NCBI RefSeq assembly: GCF_001953875.1
Contig: NZ_MQUR01000057.1
Coordinates: forward strand, 1-51,201
Length of the DNA: 51,201 nt
Direction of reading: 5' to 3'
Source: Streptomyces amritsarensis
GTDB lineage: Bacteria; Actinomycetota; Actinomycetes; Streptomycetales; Streptomycetaceae
Shown: in pieces, positions 24,480-36,819 of the stretch
How the letters are laid out: each line of letters starts with the position of its first letter
Numbering within the stretch: the first letter of the stretch is position 1
Program-made: the position numbers and the translations under genes
Notes under the pieces: generated by a model
What the model saw: the letters and a program-made list of their open reading frames with translations, nothing else
Told to the model about the DNA's origin: nothing
Database searches by the model: none

Positions 24480-25350
24480 GGCCGCCCTCCGTGCGGGCGG
24501 GGGCGGCCGGGGCCGCGGTACGGGTCGGCGCGTCGAGTTCGGCGTCGAAGCGGTATCCGGCGCCCCACACGGTCCGGATGAGCTGCGGGTCGGCCGGATC
24601 CTTCTCGATCTTGGAGCGGAGTCTGCGGATGTGGACGGTCACGGTGGAGAGGTCGCCGAAGTCCCACCCCCAGACGTCACGCATCAGCCGCTCGCGGTCA
24701 CAGACCTGGCCGACATGCCGCAGGAAGTAGGCCAGGAGGTCGAACTCGCGCAGTGTCAGGGCGAGTTCGTCGCCGTCCCGGGTGACCCGGCGGGCGACGG
24801 GGTCCACCGTGAGGCCGGCTGCCGAGAGCAGGGGCTCGCCCGTCGGGACGACCGCGGACGCCCGGCGCAGCACCGACCGCACCCGCAGGACCAGTTCACG
24901 CGGGCTGAAGGGTTTGGTCACGTAGTCGTCCGCGCCGATCTCCAGGCCCAGGATCCGGTCCTCCTCGTCCCCCCGCGCGGTGAGCATCACCACCGGCAGG
25001 CGGCCGGGTCCGGTGTCGTGCGCGCGCAGTCGGCGACACACCTCCAGGCCGTCGATGCCCGGCAGCATCAGATCGAGGACGACCAGGTCGGGCCGGTACC
25101 GGGCGGCGGCCTCCAGGGCGGACGGACCGTCCGCGGCGTGGTGGACGGCGAACCCGGCGCGCTCCAGGTAGCCGGCCACGACCTCCGAGACGGTGGGATC
25201 GTCGTCCACGACCAGGATGCGGCCCGCCGCGCCCGCGGTGCCCCCGCTCAGGCCCGCGCCCGTGGGGCCCGTGCCGCCTGTTTCGCCTGTGCCGTATGCG
25301 TCGCCCGTGTCGCCCGTGTCGCCTGTGGACCACTCATTGCTCGATGCCAT
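24472..25350 (-). CDS. OmpR/PhoB-family response regulator
   Basis: A 292-aa protein. The receiver domain starts at ILVVDDD (45-51), with phospho-acceptor Asp93 in VVLDLMLPG and Lys in VTKPFSPREL. The C-terminal winged helix ends VRTVWGAGYRFD. Partner of the kinase at 23370. The first 43 residues are an unusual Gly/Thr/Asp-rich extension made of TGD/TGE/TGG units, coded by a short tandem repeat at about 25255-25330. No better start lies between it and the receiver domain. Confidence 0.93.
   Translation of the reverse strand: MASSNEWSTGDTGDTGDAYGTGETGGTGPTGAGLSGGTAGAAGRILVVDDDPTVSEVVAGYLERAGFAVHHAADGPSALEAAARYRPDLVVLDLMLPGIDGLEVCRRLRAHDTGPGRLPVVMLTARGDEEDRILGLEIGADDYVTKPFSPRELVLRVRSVLRRASAVVPTGEPLLSAAGLTVDPVARRVTRDGDELALTLREFDLLAYFLRHVGQVCDRERLMRDVWGWDFGDLSTVTVHIRRLRSKIEKDPADPQLIRTVWGAGYRFDAELDAPTRTAAPAAPARTEGGRV
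25255..25330. repeat. Short tandem repeat coding the response regulator N-terminus
   Basis: Imperfect 9-nt units of the type tcgcccgtg/tcgcctgtg repeat several times on the plus strand. They code the TGD/TGE/TGG stretch of the regulator on the minus strand. Such tracts can vary in copy number between strains. Confidence 0.7.
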
Positions 25351-25439
25351 GGCTCCAGGGTGTCACCGCACGGCGCGGAGCCCGCCACCGCCTGCCGGGA
25401 GCCGACGCGCTGTCCGCCCCTCCCGGTGTGCGGGCCGGC

Positions 25440-25735
25440 GGCGGCACGGGCCGTCGGGAGGGCGGGCAACGCGGCCATGCCGAGGAGGGCGACGAGGGCG
25501 GCGTACGCATGAGCTGCCGTCCGCAGCCGTGGAACTGCGTCAGGACGCCGGCTCCGACGGCCGGCAGGCTCATCGCCACATACGAGAGGACGTGGTACGC
25601 GGCCAGGGTCGCGCTGCGGTCCGACGCCGGGACCGGGGCGAGCACCAGGCGCATCGAGCCCTGGGCCACCGCCCCGAAGGCGACACCGGCGAGCAGGGCC
25701 GCGGCGAGACGGCGGGGAGGCTGAGAAGGTGCATG
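25440..25735 (-). pseudogene. MFS transporter remnant (C-terminal helices), frameshifted
   Basis: Minus-strand translation gives RRLAAALLAGVAFGAVAQGS and LVLAPVPASDRSATLAAYHV, then LSYVAMSLPAVGAGVLTQFHG. Near 25530 the frame shifts by one and continues LRTAAHAYAALVALLGMAAL. This is the look of transmembrane helices 10-12 of an MFS exporter. It has no start codon, and the N-terminal half is absent here. Confidence 0.72.
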
Positions 25736-25744
25736 CCCGGCGGG

Positions 25745-26012
25745 CGGGCGGGGAGACGGCGACGCGGGGGCGCAGGCGCGCGCAACGCGCCCGCACGCTC
25801 GTGCGGCAGGCGTGGCGGGAGATGTCCTCGGCGGTCGACGTGATCGCCGCGCCCACCGTGCCCATGACCGCCGTGGCAGCCGGGCAGACCACCGTCACCT
25901 GGGGCGACGGCACCGTGGAAAGCGTCTCCGACGCCTACGTACGGCTGTCCGCCCCGGCCGACGTCACGGGTGTCCCCGCCCTGACCGTCCCCGTCGGCCT
26001 GGACCCCCGCGG
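25745..26012 (+). pseudogene. Amidase C-terminal remnant
   Basis: Plus-strand translation reads TLVRQAWREM, VDVIAAPTVPMTAV, TVTWGDGTVES and PADVTGVPALTVPVGLDPRG, the C-terminal region of an amidase-signature enzyme. The catalytic Ser-Ser-Lys region is missing and the homology stops abruptly at about 26012, where an MFS-like sequence in the opposite orientation begins. Confidence 0.75.
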
Positions 26013-26110
26013 CGAGGTCGACGGTGGCCATGCCGTACACCGCGAAGGCGGCGGCAGGGACCACGATCAGCGCGAGCCCTACGGCCGAGAACCACGGGGC
26101 GGGGAGCGCA
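26013..26110 (-). pseudogene. Second MFS-like membrane segment remnant
   Basis: Minus-strand translation gives RALPAPWFSAVGLALIVVPA followed by AFAVYGMATVDLAAG, one transmembrane helix after a basic Pro-rich linker. It stops where the amidase remnant begins. It probably belongs to the same transporter as the remnant at 25440-25735, with the amidase piece between them. Too short to name. Confidence 0.5.
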
Positions 26111-26259
26111 CGCGTGCGGTCCCGGCCCGCGGGAGGAGGACCGCCCGTCCTCGGCCTCGGCCTCCGCGGTGCCGGGGGCGGCCGTGGCGTCCGGCCGCCG
26201 CAGCAGCTTCCGTGTGCCGTGGGCGGCAGCGGCGGGGGCGGAGCGTCTACCGTGGTGTC

Positions 26260-26766
26260 ATGAGGCTGTTGCTGACCTCCGACACGCACGTGCCCGCGCG
26301 GGCCAAGCGGCTGCCCGAGGCGCTGTTGGCGGCCCTCGCCGAGGCCGATGCGGTGATCCACGCCGGGGACTGGACCGACGAGGCCACCCTCGACCTGCTG
26401 GAGTCGAGGTCGCGGCGGCTGATCGCCGTGTACGGGAACAACGACGGACCCGCCCTGCGGCGCCGGCTGCCCGAGACCGCCCGTGCCGAACTCGGCGGGC
26501 TGCGGTTCGCGGTCGTCCACGAGACCGGCCCGGCCGCCGGGCGCGAGCGGCGGTGCGCCGCGCTCTTCCCCGACACGGACGTCCTGGTCTTCGGCCACAG
26601 CCACATCCCCTGGGACTCCACGGCCCCGGGAGGGCTGCGCCTGCTCAACCCCGGCTCCCCGACCGACCGCCGGCGCCAGCCCCACCACACCTACCTGACC
26701 CTCACCGCCGAGGACGGCGCCCTCGGCGACATCGTCCTGCACCGGCTGGCCGCGGGCGTGTCGTAG
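26260..26766 (+). CDS. YfcE/MJ0936-type metallophosphoesterase
   Basis: A 168-aa calcineurin-like phosphoesterase of the small YfcE type. Metal-binding motifs are visible: SDTHVP, HAGDWTD, YGNNDG, VVHETG and GHSH, then NPGSPTDRR near the C-terminus. It hydrolyses phosphodiesters in vitro in this family; the cellular substrate is unknown. The ATG at 26260 was chosen because the domain begins there; the reading frame upstream runs through pseudogene sequence. Confidence 0.9.
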   Translation: MRLLLTSDTHVPARAKRLPEALLAALAEADAVIHAGDWTDEATLDLLESRSRRLIAVYGNNDGPALRRRLPETARAELGGLRFAVVHETGPAAGRERRCAALFPDTDVLVFGHSHIPWDSTAPGGLRLLNPGSPTDRRRQPHHTYLTLTAEDGALGDIVLHRLAAGVS

Positions 26767-26800
26767 CGATGTGTGCGGTGTGCCGGGTCATGATGGCGCG

Positions 26801-27436
26801 GTGCGACTTGATCATGTGTCCTATGCGGTGGCCCGCGACAGCTTCGTCTCGACCGTCCAGTGGATCGGATCGGCCCTCGGCGCCGGGTTCGTCGACGGTG
26901 GCGTCCACCCGCGCTTCGGCACCCGCAATTTCATTCTCCCGCTGAGCGGCGGCACCTATGTCGAGGTCGTCACCACACTCGATCACCCCGCCGCCGACCG
27001 CGCGCCCTTCGGCCAGGCGGTCGCGCGCCGCGCCGCCGAGGGCGGCGGATGGCTCGGCTGGGTGGTCTCCGTCGACGACATCGCCCCGGTCGAGGCCCGC
27101 CTCGGCCGCACCTCGGCCGAGGGCCACCGCGTCCGCCCCGACGGGTTCGACCTGAGGTGGAAGCAGATCGGCCTGCTGGAACTGCTGGAGGACCCCCAAC
27201 TGCCCTATTTCCTTCAATGGTTGGTGCCCGACGAGGAGCGCCCGAGCGCGGACCCGCGCACCTCCACCGCCATCCAGGGGATCTCCATCGCCGGCGACGC
27301 CGCCTCCATCGCCGAATTCCTCGGCGAACCGGCCGACCACCCCCTCGACCAGATCGACGTCACCTGGGTCGAGGACGAGGAACCGGGTCTCGTCGCGGTC
27401 GAGTTCGCCACCGCGCACGGCCCGGTCACGATCTGA
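26801..27436 (+). CDS. Glyoxalase-like (VOC superfamily) protein
   Basis: A 211-aa protein starting VRLDHVSYAV from GTG 26801. HPRFGTRNFILPLSGGTYVEVV and LGWVVSVDDI are typical of the Glyoxalase-like (PF13468-type) subgroup of the vicinal oxygen chelate superfamily. His and Glu metal ligands are plausible, but the enzyme activity is unknown. It follows the phosphoesterase by 34 nt and may be cotranscribed. An in-frame GTG at 26771 is an alternative start. Confidence 0.85.
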   Translation: MRLDHVSYAVARDSFVSTVQWIGSALGAGFVDGGVHPRFGTRNFILPLSGGTYVEVVTTLDHPAADRAPFGQAVARRAAEGGGWLGWVVSVDDIAPVEARLGRTSAEGHRVRPDGFDLRWKQIGLLELLEDPQLPYFLQWLVPDEERPSADPRTSTAIQGISIAGDAASIAEFLGEPADHPLDQIDVTWVEDEEPGLVAVEFATAHGPVTI

Positions 27437-27455
27437 CCAGGGCCCGACCTGCCCT

Positions 27456-28388
27456 TCAGCCGGCCCCGCCTCCCCCCTGGCGGCCGCCGGGCCCGCCCCG
27501 GTGCAGGGAGTCCAGGACGGACAGGTCGGCCGTCGTGAGACGCAGGGCGCCGGCGGCCACGTTGGCGGCGAGGTGCTCCGGGTTCCCGGTGCCGGGGATC
27601 GCCAGGACGTGCGGGCCCCGCTGCAACGTCCAGGCCAGCCGGACCTGGGCCGCGCTCGCCCCGTGCTCCCGGGCGACGTCCAGCACCTCGGCGCTGTCGT
27701 GCCCGACGGCGCCCGCCTGCCGCCCGGTGCCCGCGATCGAGTAGAACGGCACGAACGCGATGCCCTGTTCGCCGCAGGTGCGCAGGAACTCGTCCTGCTC
27801 GGGCTGTACGCCGATGCCGTACATGTTCTGCACGCACACCACCGGCGCGATCGCCAGGGCTTCGGCCAGGTGGTGGGGCCGGACGTTGGAGAGCCCCAGG
27901 TGGCGGACGAGGCCGGCCTGCCGGAGCTCGGCCAGCGCTGCGAAGCGTTCGGCGATCGAGTCGGTGCCGACGATTCGGAGGTTCACCACGTCGAGGTGGT
28001 CGCGGCCGAGCTGGCGGAGGTTCTCCTCCACCTGGCCGCGCAGTTGCTCGGGCCGGGCGTGGGGCAGCCATTCGCCCGAGGGGTCGCGGCCGGGCCCGAC
28101 CTTGGTGGCGATCACCAGGTCCTCGGGGTACGGAGCCAGGGCGCGGTTGATCAGCTCGTTGGCGGAGCGCAGCGGGGAGAAGTAGAACGCCGCGGTGTCG
28201 ATGTGGTTCACCCCGAGGTCCACCGCGCGGCGCAGCACCTCGACCGCCTGGCCGCGGTCGCGCGGGACGGCGCCGCCGACGAGGGCCTCGCCGCTCTGGG
28301 GCAGGCGCATCGCGCCGAAGCCGATCCGGTTGACGGTGCGGTCGCCGAGCGTCCAGGTGCCTGCTGCTGTGATCGTCTGTGAAGTCAT
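27456..28388 (-). CDS. Aldo/keto reductase (YdbC-like)
   Basis: A 310-aa NADPH-dependent aldo/keto reductase barrel. RIGFGAMRLP, NHIDTAAFYFSP (catalytic Asp and Tyr), VIATKVG (Lys), HLGLSNVRP and IPGTGNPEHL are visible. The position of the usual catalytic His reads VVNLRIVG, with Arg, as in the YdbC subgroup. It probably reduces aldehydes such as pyridoxal-like or sugar-derived substrates. Divergent from the DUF5937 regulator, which may control it. The last 15 residues are Gly/Arg-rich. Confidence 0.9.
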   Translation of the reverse strand: MTSQTITAAGTWTLGDRTVNRIGFGAMRLPQSGEALVGGAVPRDRGQAVEVLRRAVDLGVNHIDTAAFYFSPLRSANELINRALAPYPEDLVIATKVGPGRDPSGEWLPHARPEQLRGQVEENLRQLGRDHLDVVNLRIVGTDSIAERFAALAELRQAGLVRHLGLSNVRPHHLAEALAIAPVVCVQNMYGIGVQPEQDEFLRTCGEQGIAFVPFYSIAGTGRQAGAVGHDSAEVLDVAREHGASAAQVRLAWTLQRGPHVLAIPGTGNPEHLAANVAAGALRLTTADLSVLDSLHRGGPGGRQGGGGAG

Positions 28389-28453
28389 GCAGGGGATGTT
28401 CCGCGGCGGGTAGGCTGCCGGGCCATTGGTTAAGGCATGGGTGAATCCTCGGG

Positions 28454-29467
28454 GTGGCGGTGCGGGCGGAACTGGCGTTCTCGGTGGGCGATCTGGCGCG
28501 GACGAGGTTCGCCGTCTCGCCGATGTGGGAGGTCGGCCCCAGCATGAGACTCCTGCGGTCGGGGCACGAGCACCCCGTGCACCGGGCCTGGACGGCGCAG
28601 GTGCGGCCCCGGCTGGCGGCCGCAGGGCTCGACCGGGGCCTGCTCGCCGAACTGGTGCCGCCCGCCGGGTACGTGCCCGACTTCCTCAATCCCGCGCCCG
28701 CCGGCCCGTCCCCCGCCTTCGCGGAGGAGCTCGCCGCGATCCGGACCGCGCCCGCCGGCCGGGTGCGCGGGGAGATCGACCGGCTGCGGGACGGGCAGGG
28801 GCGTCTGGGCCCGGGGCTCGCCGGCCTGTACGACGACGTGCCACGCCTTCTGGAGCGGGTGGTCCAGGAGATCGAGGCCTACTGGGAGGTGGCCCTGGCT
28901 CCCTACTGGGTGCGGATCCGGGCGGTGCTCGACGCCGACGTCTTCCACCGGGCCCGGCAGGTCGCCGAGCACGGCGCGGGCCGCCTCCTGGGCGACCTGC
29001 ACTCGTCGCTGAGCTGGGACGACAGCGCCCTGCGGCTGGCCGACCGGCGCGCGCCGCTGTCGCGGCAGGCGGCCGGGGCCGGCCTGCTGCTGATCCCCTC
29101 GGTCTTCACCGGGCCGGTCCCGTTCACCCGGGTGGCACCGCCGGATCCGCCTCAACTGGCCTACCCGGCCCGCGGTATCGGCGCCCTGTGGGAGACCCGT
29201 CCGGTGGTCCGCGGCGGCGCCCTGGCCGCCGTACTCGGCCGCTCGCGGGCGCTGCTGCTGGCCGAGCTGCACTCGCCCGCGACCACGACCGACCTCGCCC
29301 ACCGCACGGGCCTGTCGGCGGCCGGGGTGTCCCAGTGCCTCACCGCACTGCGGGATGCGGGGCTGGTGAGCGCCCACCGGGCCGGACGCTGCGTGCTGTA
29401 CGCCCGCACCTCCGTGGCCGAGGCGCTGCTGACCGCCACCACCGAGCACTCGCCCGCCACGCCCTGA
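28454..29467 (+). CDS. ArsR-like regulator with DUF5937 domain
   Basis: A 337-aa protein. About 250 residues of DUF5937 (LAFSVGDLARTRFAVSPMWE, then LAPYWVRIRAVLDADV) are followed by a C-terminal ArsR-type winged helix (AELHSPATTTDLAHRTGLSA, VSQCLTALRDAGLV). The family consists of actinobacterial regulators of unknown ligand. GTG 28454 is the start used; GTG 28460 is an equally good option. It shares a 65-nt intergenic region with the aldo/keto reductase. Confidence 0.85.
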   Translation: MAVRAELAFSVGDLARTRFAVSPMWEVGPSMRLLRSGHEHPVHRAWTAQVRPRLAAAGLDRGLLAELVPPAGYVPDFLNPAPAGPSPAFAEELAAIRTAPAGRVRGEIDRLRDGQGRLGPGLAGLYDDVPRLLERVVQEIEAYWEVALAPYWVRIRAVLDADVFHRARQVAEHGAGRLLGDLHSSLSWDDSALRLADRRAPLSRQAAGAGLLLIPSVFTGPVPFTRVAPPDPPQLAYPARGIGALWETRPVVRGGALAAVLGRSRALLLAELHSPATTTDLAHRTGLSAAGVSQCLTALRDAGLVSAHRAGRCVLYARTSVAEALLTATTEHSPATP

Positions 29468-29653
29468 GGGCCGTCCCGTACCCATGGCCTGCAGGCCGCT
29501 CGGGGACACCTGGCCGTCGGGTTGCCCTGGCTTCCCGCCGGTCGCCGTGGCCGGCTTGCGCGGAAACCACCGACCCGTGCTTGACCGATGAACCCGCGGC
29601 GACGTAACTTCGTCCGCACCCGCTCGTGAGCTGCTGGAAGGAGGCGAAACCGG
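29468..29653. other. Intergenic region upstream of the xdh leader
   Basis: No gene seen. It contains a 12-nt perfect palindrome ggcctgcaggcc near 29500 and the predicted promoter at 29581-29610. Open frames across it on either strand have shadow-like composition. Confidence 0.5.
29581..29610 (+). promoter_or_regulatory. Predicted promoter of the xdh leader
   Basis: TTGACC (29581-29586) and TAACTT (29605-29610) with an 18-nt spacer resemble a housekeeping sigma promoter. It precedes a GGAAGGAGG ribosome site by about 25 nt. Confidence 0.5.
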
Positions 29654-29731
29654 ATGTCGACCGTCTCCGCGCTGATTCGCCTCGCCCACCAGATCGCCTG
29701 GGCTCCGGGTCGTGTAGCACACGGCTGCTGA
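29654..29731 (+). CDS. Candidate 25-aa leader peptide upstream of xdhA
   Basis: An ATG preceded by GGAAGGAGG at 9 nt opens a 25-codon frame (MSTVSALIRLAHQIAW, then APGRVAHGC) ending in TGA. No similarity recognised. The strong ribosome site and the predicted promoter just upstream suggest it is translated. It could be a leader peptide for the xdh operon, which starts about 200 nt further on. Random occurrence of so short a frame cannot be excluded. Confidence 0.4.
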   Translation: MSTVSALIRLAHQIAWAPGRVAHGC

Positions 29732-29877
29732 GCAGCCCCCTTGTCGGCGTGCCCGATTGCGGCCCCGGCACCTTCTCATCTATGTCACCCCTTACGGCAC
29801 GCCGTCGCGTGCCGATGCGTCGCGCTGCGGTACTGCGGTGTCCCGGGCTGCGACCACCGGAAGAGAAAGCTCCTGAA

Positions 29878-29927
29878 ATGGCGACTTGGACAGTCCTATC
29901 GGTTGCGCGCCGAAACGAGGCCGAGCG

Positions 29928-29934
<7 letters not shown>
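29878..29934 (+). CDS. Candidate 18-aa peptide overlapping the xdhA start
   Basis: ATG 29878 opens an 18-codon frame (MATWTVLSVARRNEAERW) ending with TAG at 29932-29934, which overlaps the xdhA ATG at 29928. Such an overlap would couple its translation to xdhA. The ribosome site (AGAGAAAG) is weak. It might be a regulatory short frame or chance. Confidence 0.3.
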
Positions 29935-33779
<3,845 letters not shown>

Positions 33780-33787
<8 letters not shown>

Positions 33788-34715
33788 CATGGGCTGGGTG
33801 GCCGCGGTCGCCCGGTTGCGGGCGCGCCGGGAGCCCGGCGTGCTCGTGACCGTCGCGGCGGTACGCGGCCACGCGCCCCGCCGGGCCGGTGCCAAGCTCG
33901 TCGTGGGACGCACCGAGACCTGGGGGTCGATCGGCGGCGGCAACATCGAGGCCGTCGCCGTCGACCGGGCGCGCGAGCTGACCGGCGCGGCCGATGCGGA
34001 GCCGGAGCTGATGGAATTCGCCCTCAACGACAAGGTCACCGGCCGGCACGGGGTGCAGTGCTGCGGCGGCTCCGTCACGGTGCTGCTCGAACCGCTGCCG
34101 GTGGTCGAGGCGGTGGCGGTCTTCGGCGTCGGGCACGTCGGACTGGAACTGGCACGCATCCTGGCCCGCCACCACCTCGACCTGCACCTGGTCGACTCCC
34201 GCCCGGACATGCTCACCGAGGAGCGGCTCGGCGTGCTCGCGGACGCGGTGGCGCAGATCCGGGTGCACCACACGCCGCTGCTGCCGGAGGAGGTCCTCGC
34301 GGAGCTGCCGCCCGGCGCCCACGTCCTGATCATGACCCATGATCACGCCGAGGACGCCGCGCTGTGCGACGCCGCCCTGCGCACCGCCGGTCTCGGCTCG
34401 ATCGGCCTGATCGGCTCGTCGGCGAAATGGGCGCGGTTCCGGCAGCGCCTGGCCGCCGAGGGCGGTCATGCCCCGGCCGCCGTCGACCGGATCAAGACCC
34501 CGATCGGGATCCCGGGGATCAGCGGCAAGGAACCCGCCACGATCGCGGTGAGCGTGGCGGCGGACCTGCTCCGCACCTTCGAACAGGACCGCCGCCGGTC
34601 CGCCCCGGACCCGGCGGCGCCGGCACCGGAGCCGGTGTCCGCCGACGCGTACGGGCCGGCGGGCGAGGCGGGCGCGGAGGCGGTGGTCGCGGGGGCGGTG
34701 GTCGGCAACCGGTGA
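33780..34715 (+). CDS. xdhC: Molybdenum cofactor sulfuration/insertion chaperone XdhC
   Basis: A 311-aa protein with the XdhC N-terminal GVLVTVAAVRGHAPRRAGAK and GSIGGGNIE, a CCGG motif (HGVQCCGGS) and a C-terminal Rossmann part (VAVFGVGHVG, LIGSSAKWARFRQRL, TPIGIPGISGKEPATIAVSV). It binds the sulfurated Moco and inserts it into XdhB. The last 45 residues are a low-complexity acidic/Pro tail. Last gene of the operon; no strong terminator is obvious. Confidence 0.92.
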
Positions 34716-34917
34716 CCCGGGTGGTGCGCACCGGACCGGACCGCAGCGCTCCGGCCGGCCCTCCGTACGCGGCTCCGGGACGAGGTCCGGATCTTTGTGG
34801 GTTCTGCCAGTACGGACGCCCGCCCGGCCCCGTAGAGACTTCCGAACACGGGCCGCGGCATACACCCCTGGGTCGGGAGTCGTGGCCGAAGCATGCCGAA
34901 ACGGGGAGGACACCGCC

Positions 34918-35661
34918 ATGAGCGCGCAGCAACAGTACGACGAAATCGGCGAGGCCTACGAGGGGTTCAAGGCCCTGCCTCTGGAACAGTACGTGGTGGT
35001 ACCCAGCTTCCTGGCGCTGGTCGGGGACGTGCGCGGCAGGTCGGTCATCGACCTGGCGTGCGGAACCGGCTTCTACAGCCGGGAGTTCAGGCGGCGCGGC
35101 GCCGCGGAGGTGCTCGGCATCGACATCTCCGGGGAAATGATCGCAGTGGCACGGCAGTTGGAGGAATCCGAGCCGCTGGGGGTGCGCTACGAGGTGGGCG
35201 ACGTGGCTGAGCTGCGGCCCCTCGCGCAGCGCTTCGACATCGCCCTCGCCGTCCAACTGCTCAACTACGCGGAGGACATCGCCACCACCGAGGCCATGTG
35301 CCGCGCGCTGCACCGGGGCGTGCAGCCCGGCGGCGAGCTCTTCCTGCTCAACCAGTCGCCCGACTTCCGCTTCGACGGGCCCACCCCGGAGCGGTACGGC
35401 TTCCGCAGCGAGCTCACCGGTGTGGAGGTCGAGACCGGGCCCCAGGTCCGCACGACGGCACTGCTCGACCCGCCGGTCTCGTTCATCGCCAACCGGCCGC
35501 GCCGGGACGTGTACGAGGAGTGCCTGCAGGCGGCCGGATTCAGGGAGTTGACCTGGGTGCCGATGACGGTGTCGGAGGCCGGCGAGCGCGCGTTCGGTGC
35601 GGAGTTCTGGGCGGACTTCCACGCCAACCCGCCGCTCGAGATGCTGCGCTGCCGCGCCTGA
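34918..35661 (+). CDS. Class I SAM-dependent methyltransferase
   Basis: A 247-aa protein. The short N-terminus YDEIGEAYEGFK is common in small-molecule methyltransferases. Motif I is VIDLACGTGFY and the acidic motif II is GIDISGEMI. FDIALAVQLLNYAED follows at the motif IV position. The ATG has GGGGAGGACACC upstream. The substrate is unknown; the VIDLACGTG class includes natural-product O- and N-methyltransferases. Monocistronic. Confidence 0.88.
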   Translation: MSAQQQYDEIGEAYEGFKALPLEQYVVVPSFLALVGDVRGRSVIDLACGTGFYSREFRRRGAAEVLGIDISGEMIAVARQLEESEPLGVRYEVGDVAELRPLAQRFDIALAVQLLNYAEDIATTEAMCRALHRGVQPGGELFLLNQSPDFRFDGPTPERYGFRSELTGVEVETGPQVRTTALLDPPVSFIANRPRRDVYEECLQAAGFRELTWVPMTVSEAGERAFGAEFWADFHANPPLEMLRCRA

Positions 35662-35670
35662 CGGCCCCGG

Positions 35671-35692
35671 CCGCCGCCTCGCCGCGCGGCGG
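35671..35692. terminator. Small GC hairpin between convergent genes
   Basis: ccgccgc and gcggcgg form a 7-bp stem with an 8-nt loop, between the stops at 35661 and 35695. It is plausible as a terminator but short. Confidence 0.35.
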
Positions 35693-35694
35693 TC

Positions 35695-36168
35695 TCATTC
35701 CACGAGGCTCCCGGTGCACGGCCGGGCGGACGCCTGGTCGCCCGCTCGCGACAGCCGGCCGTGCAGGGCGGGACCGCCGACGGCCACCATGACGGACAGG
35801 ATCGCGGCGGTGACCAGGGCCGGTTCGGCGAACCACAGGCCTGCGACCTGGTCGACGAGCAGTGCGACAGCCACGAGGAGCACCTTCGCGGCCACGAGGC
35901 CGAGGAAGAGGCTCCGGTCGAGCGGAGCCCTCCCGGTGCGGGCGAGCCGGCTGCCGACGAGGCGGCCGGCCACGCTGACACAGAGCACCACCAGGAGGAC
36001 CCGCACGGCGTGCTCCCCCGCCGGGGTGTCCCCACCGAAGGCCCACACGGCGCCCACGGCCACGCCGGCGGCGGCGTAGGCCGCGCGCCTGCGCGCGGAC
36101 CCGGCGGTGGCGCGCCGCTCACGGACAGGGCTCTGCCCGGCACTCGCTCGGGCGCTGTAGACGGACAT
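35695..36168 (-). CDS. Four-helix integral membrane protein, function unknown
   Basis: A 157-aa protein. A basic N-terminus is followed by four hydrophobic segments at about 28-44, 52-68, 87-107 and 113-130. No family recognised. The upstream region is the most AT-rich of the window and probably holds its promoter. Confidence 0.65.
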   Translation of the reverse strand: MSVYSARASAGQSPVRERRATAGSARRRAAYAAAGVAVGAVWAFGGDTPAGEHAVRVLLVVLCVSVAGRLVGSRLARTGRAPLDRSLFLGLVAAKVLLVAVALLVDQVAGLWFAEPALVTAAILSVMVAVGGPALHGRLSRAGDQASARPCTGSLVE

Positions 36169-36483
36169 GCCTCACCCTTCGCTACAAGCAGTGACTAAAT
36201 ACCCGAATAACGGACAAAACAACTTGCACTCCGAGTGTTATATGTTTGGGCGCCGCCGTCAAGCCCTCCCCACGCGGGACGACCGCACCAGGCAGGGCGC
36301 CTCCCGGCGCCGGCCGTCAGCGACGCGTACGGACGGGGCCGGCCGCCGTCAGGGCCGCGTTACGGAGCGGCCCCGGGCGGGGCGGGCGGGGGCGGCGGGC
36401 GATAGCTTCGTTGCCGCGCCCCGGACCGCCTCCCCGCATCCGGGGCCTCACCTGCCACTCGCGGTTCCCCCAAGGGAGGGCCC
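36169..36483. promoter_or_regulatory. Divergent intergenic region with AT-rich island
   Basis: Positions 36180-36250 are strikingly AT-rich for this genome and contain a 5-1-5 palindrome CACTCCGAGTG at 36227-36237. No gene is seen. The rest, 36250-36483, is GC-rich, with no hairpin noted. The AT island lies immediately upstream of the membrane-protein gene on the minus strand. Confidence 0.5.
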
Positions 36484-36819
36484 ATGTGCCTGTTCCGGTA
36501 CGACGACGACCCCGAACCCGAAGAACGGGTCCCGGCCGGACCCCTCTTCGTGCCCGTCCGGCCCGGTACGGCGGAGGCGGTGCTGCGGATGTACCGCACT
36601 CCTCTGGGCGACCGCACCGCCGTCGGTTTCACCCGCCCCGACCTGCTGGCGGCGACGCTCGGCGCGGGTCACCCGTGGATCCGGCTGTCCGAGTCCGCCC
36701 TGCGCGCGCTGGCCGCACCGCTCGGCGGGTACCGGCTGACGATCGACCCGACCTTCACCGCCCCCGCCGTGACCCCGGTGCCGGCCCGTAGGGGCGATGT
36801 GGAGACCCCCGCCCGCTGA
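36484..36819 (+). CDS. SAV_915-family-like protein
   Basis: A 111-aa protein with PLFVPVRPGTAEAVLRMYRT, then PLGDRTAVGFTRPDLLAATLG and WIRLSESALRALAAPLGGYRL. This matches my memory of the Streptomyces SAV_915 family, related in pattern to SseB. The start ATG follows AAGGGAGGGCCC. Function is unknown. Confidence 0.75.
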   Translation: MCLFRYDDDPEPEERVPAGPLFVPVRPGTAEAVLRMYRTPLGDRTAVGFTRPDLLAATLGAGHPWIRLSESALRALAAPLGGYRLTIDPTFTAPAVTPVPARRGDVETPAR

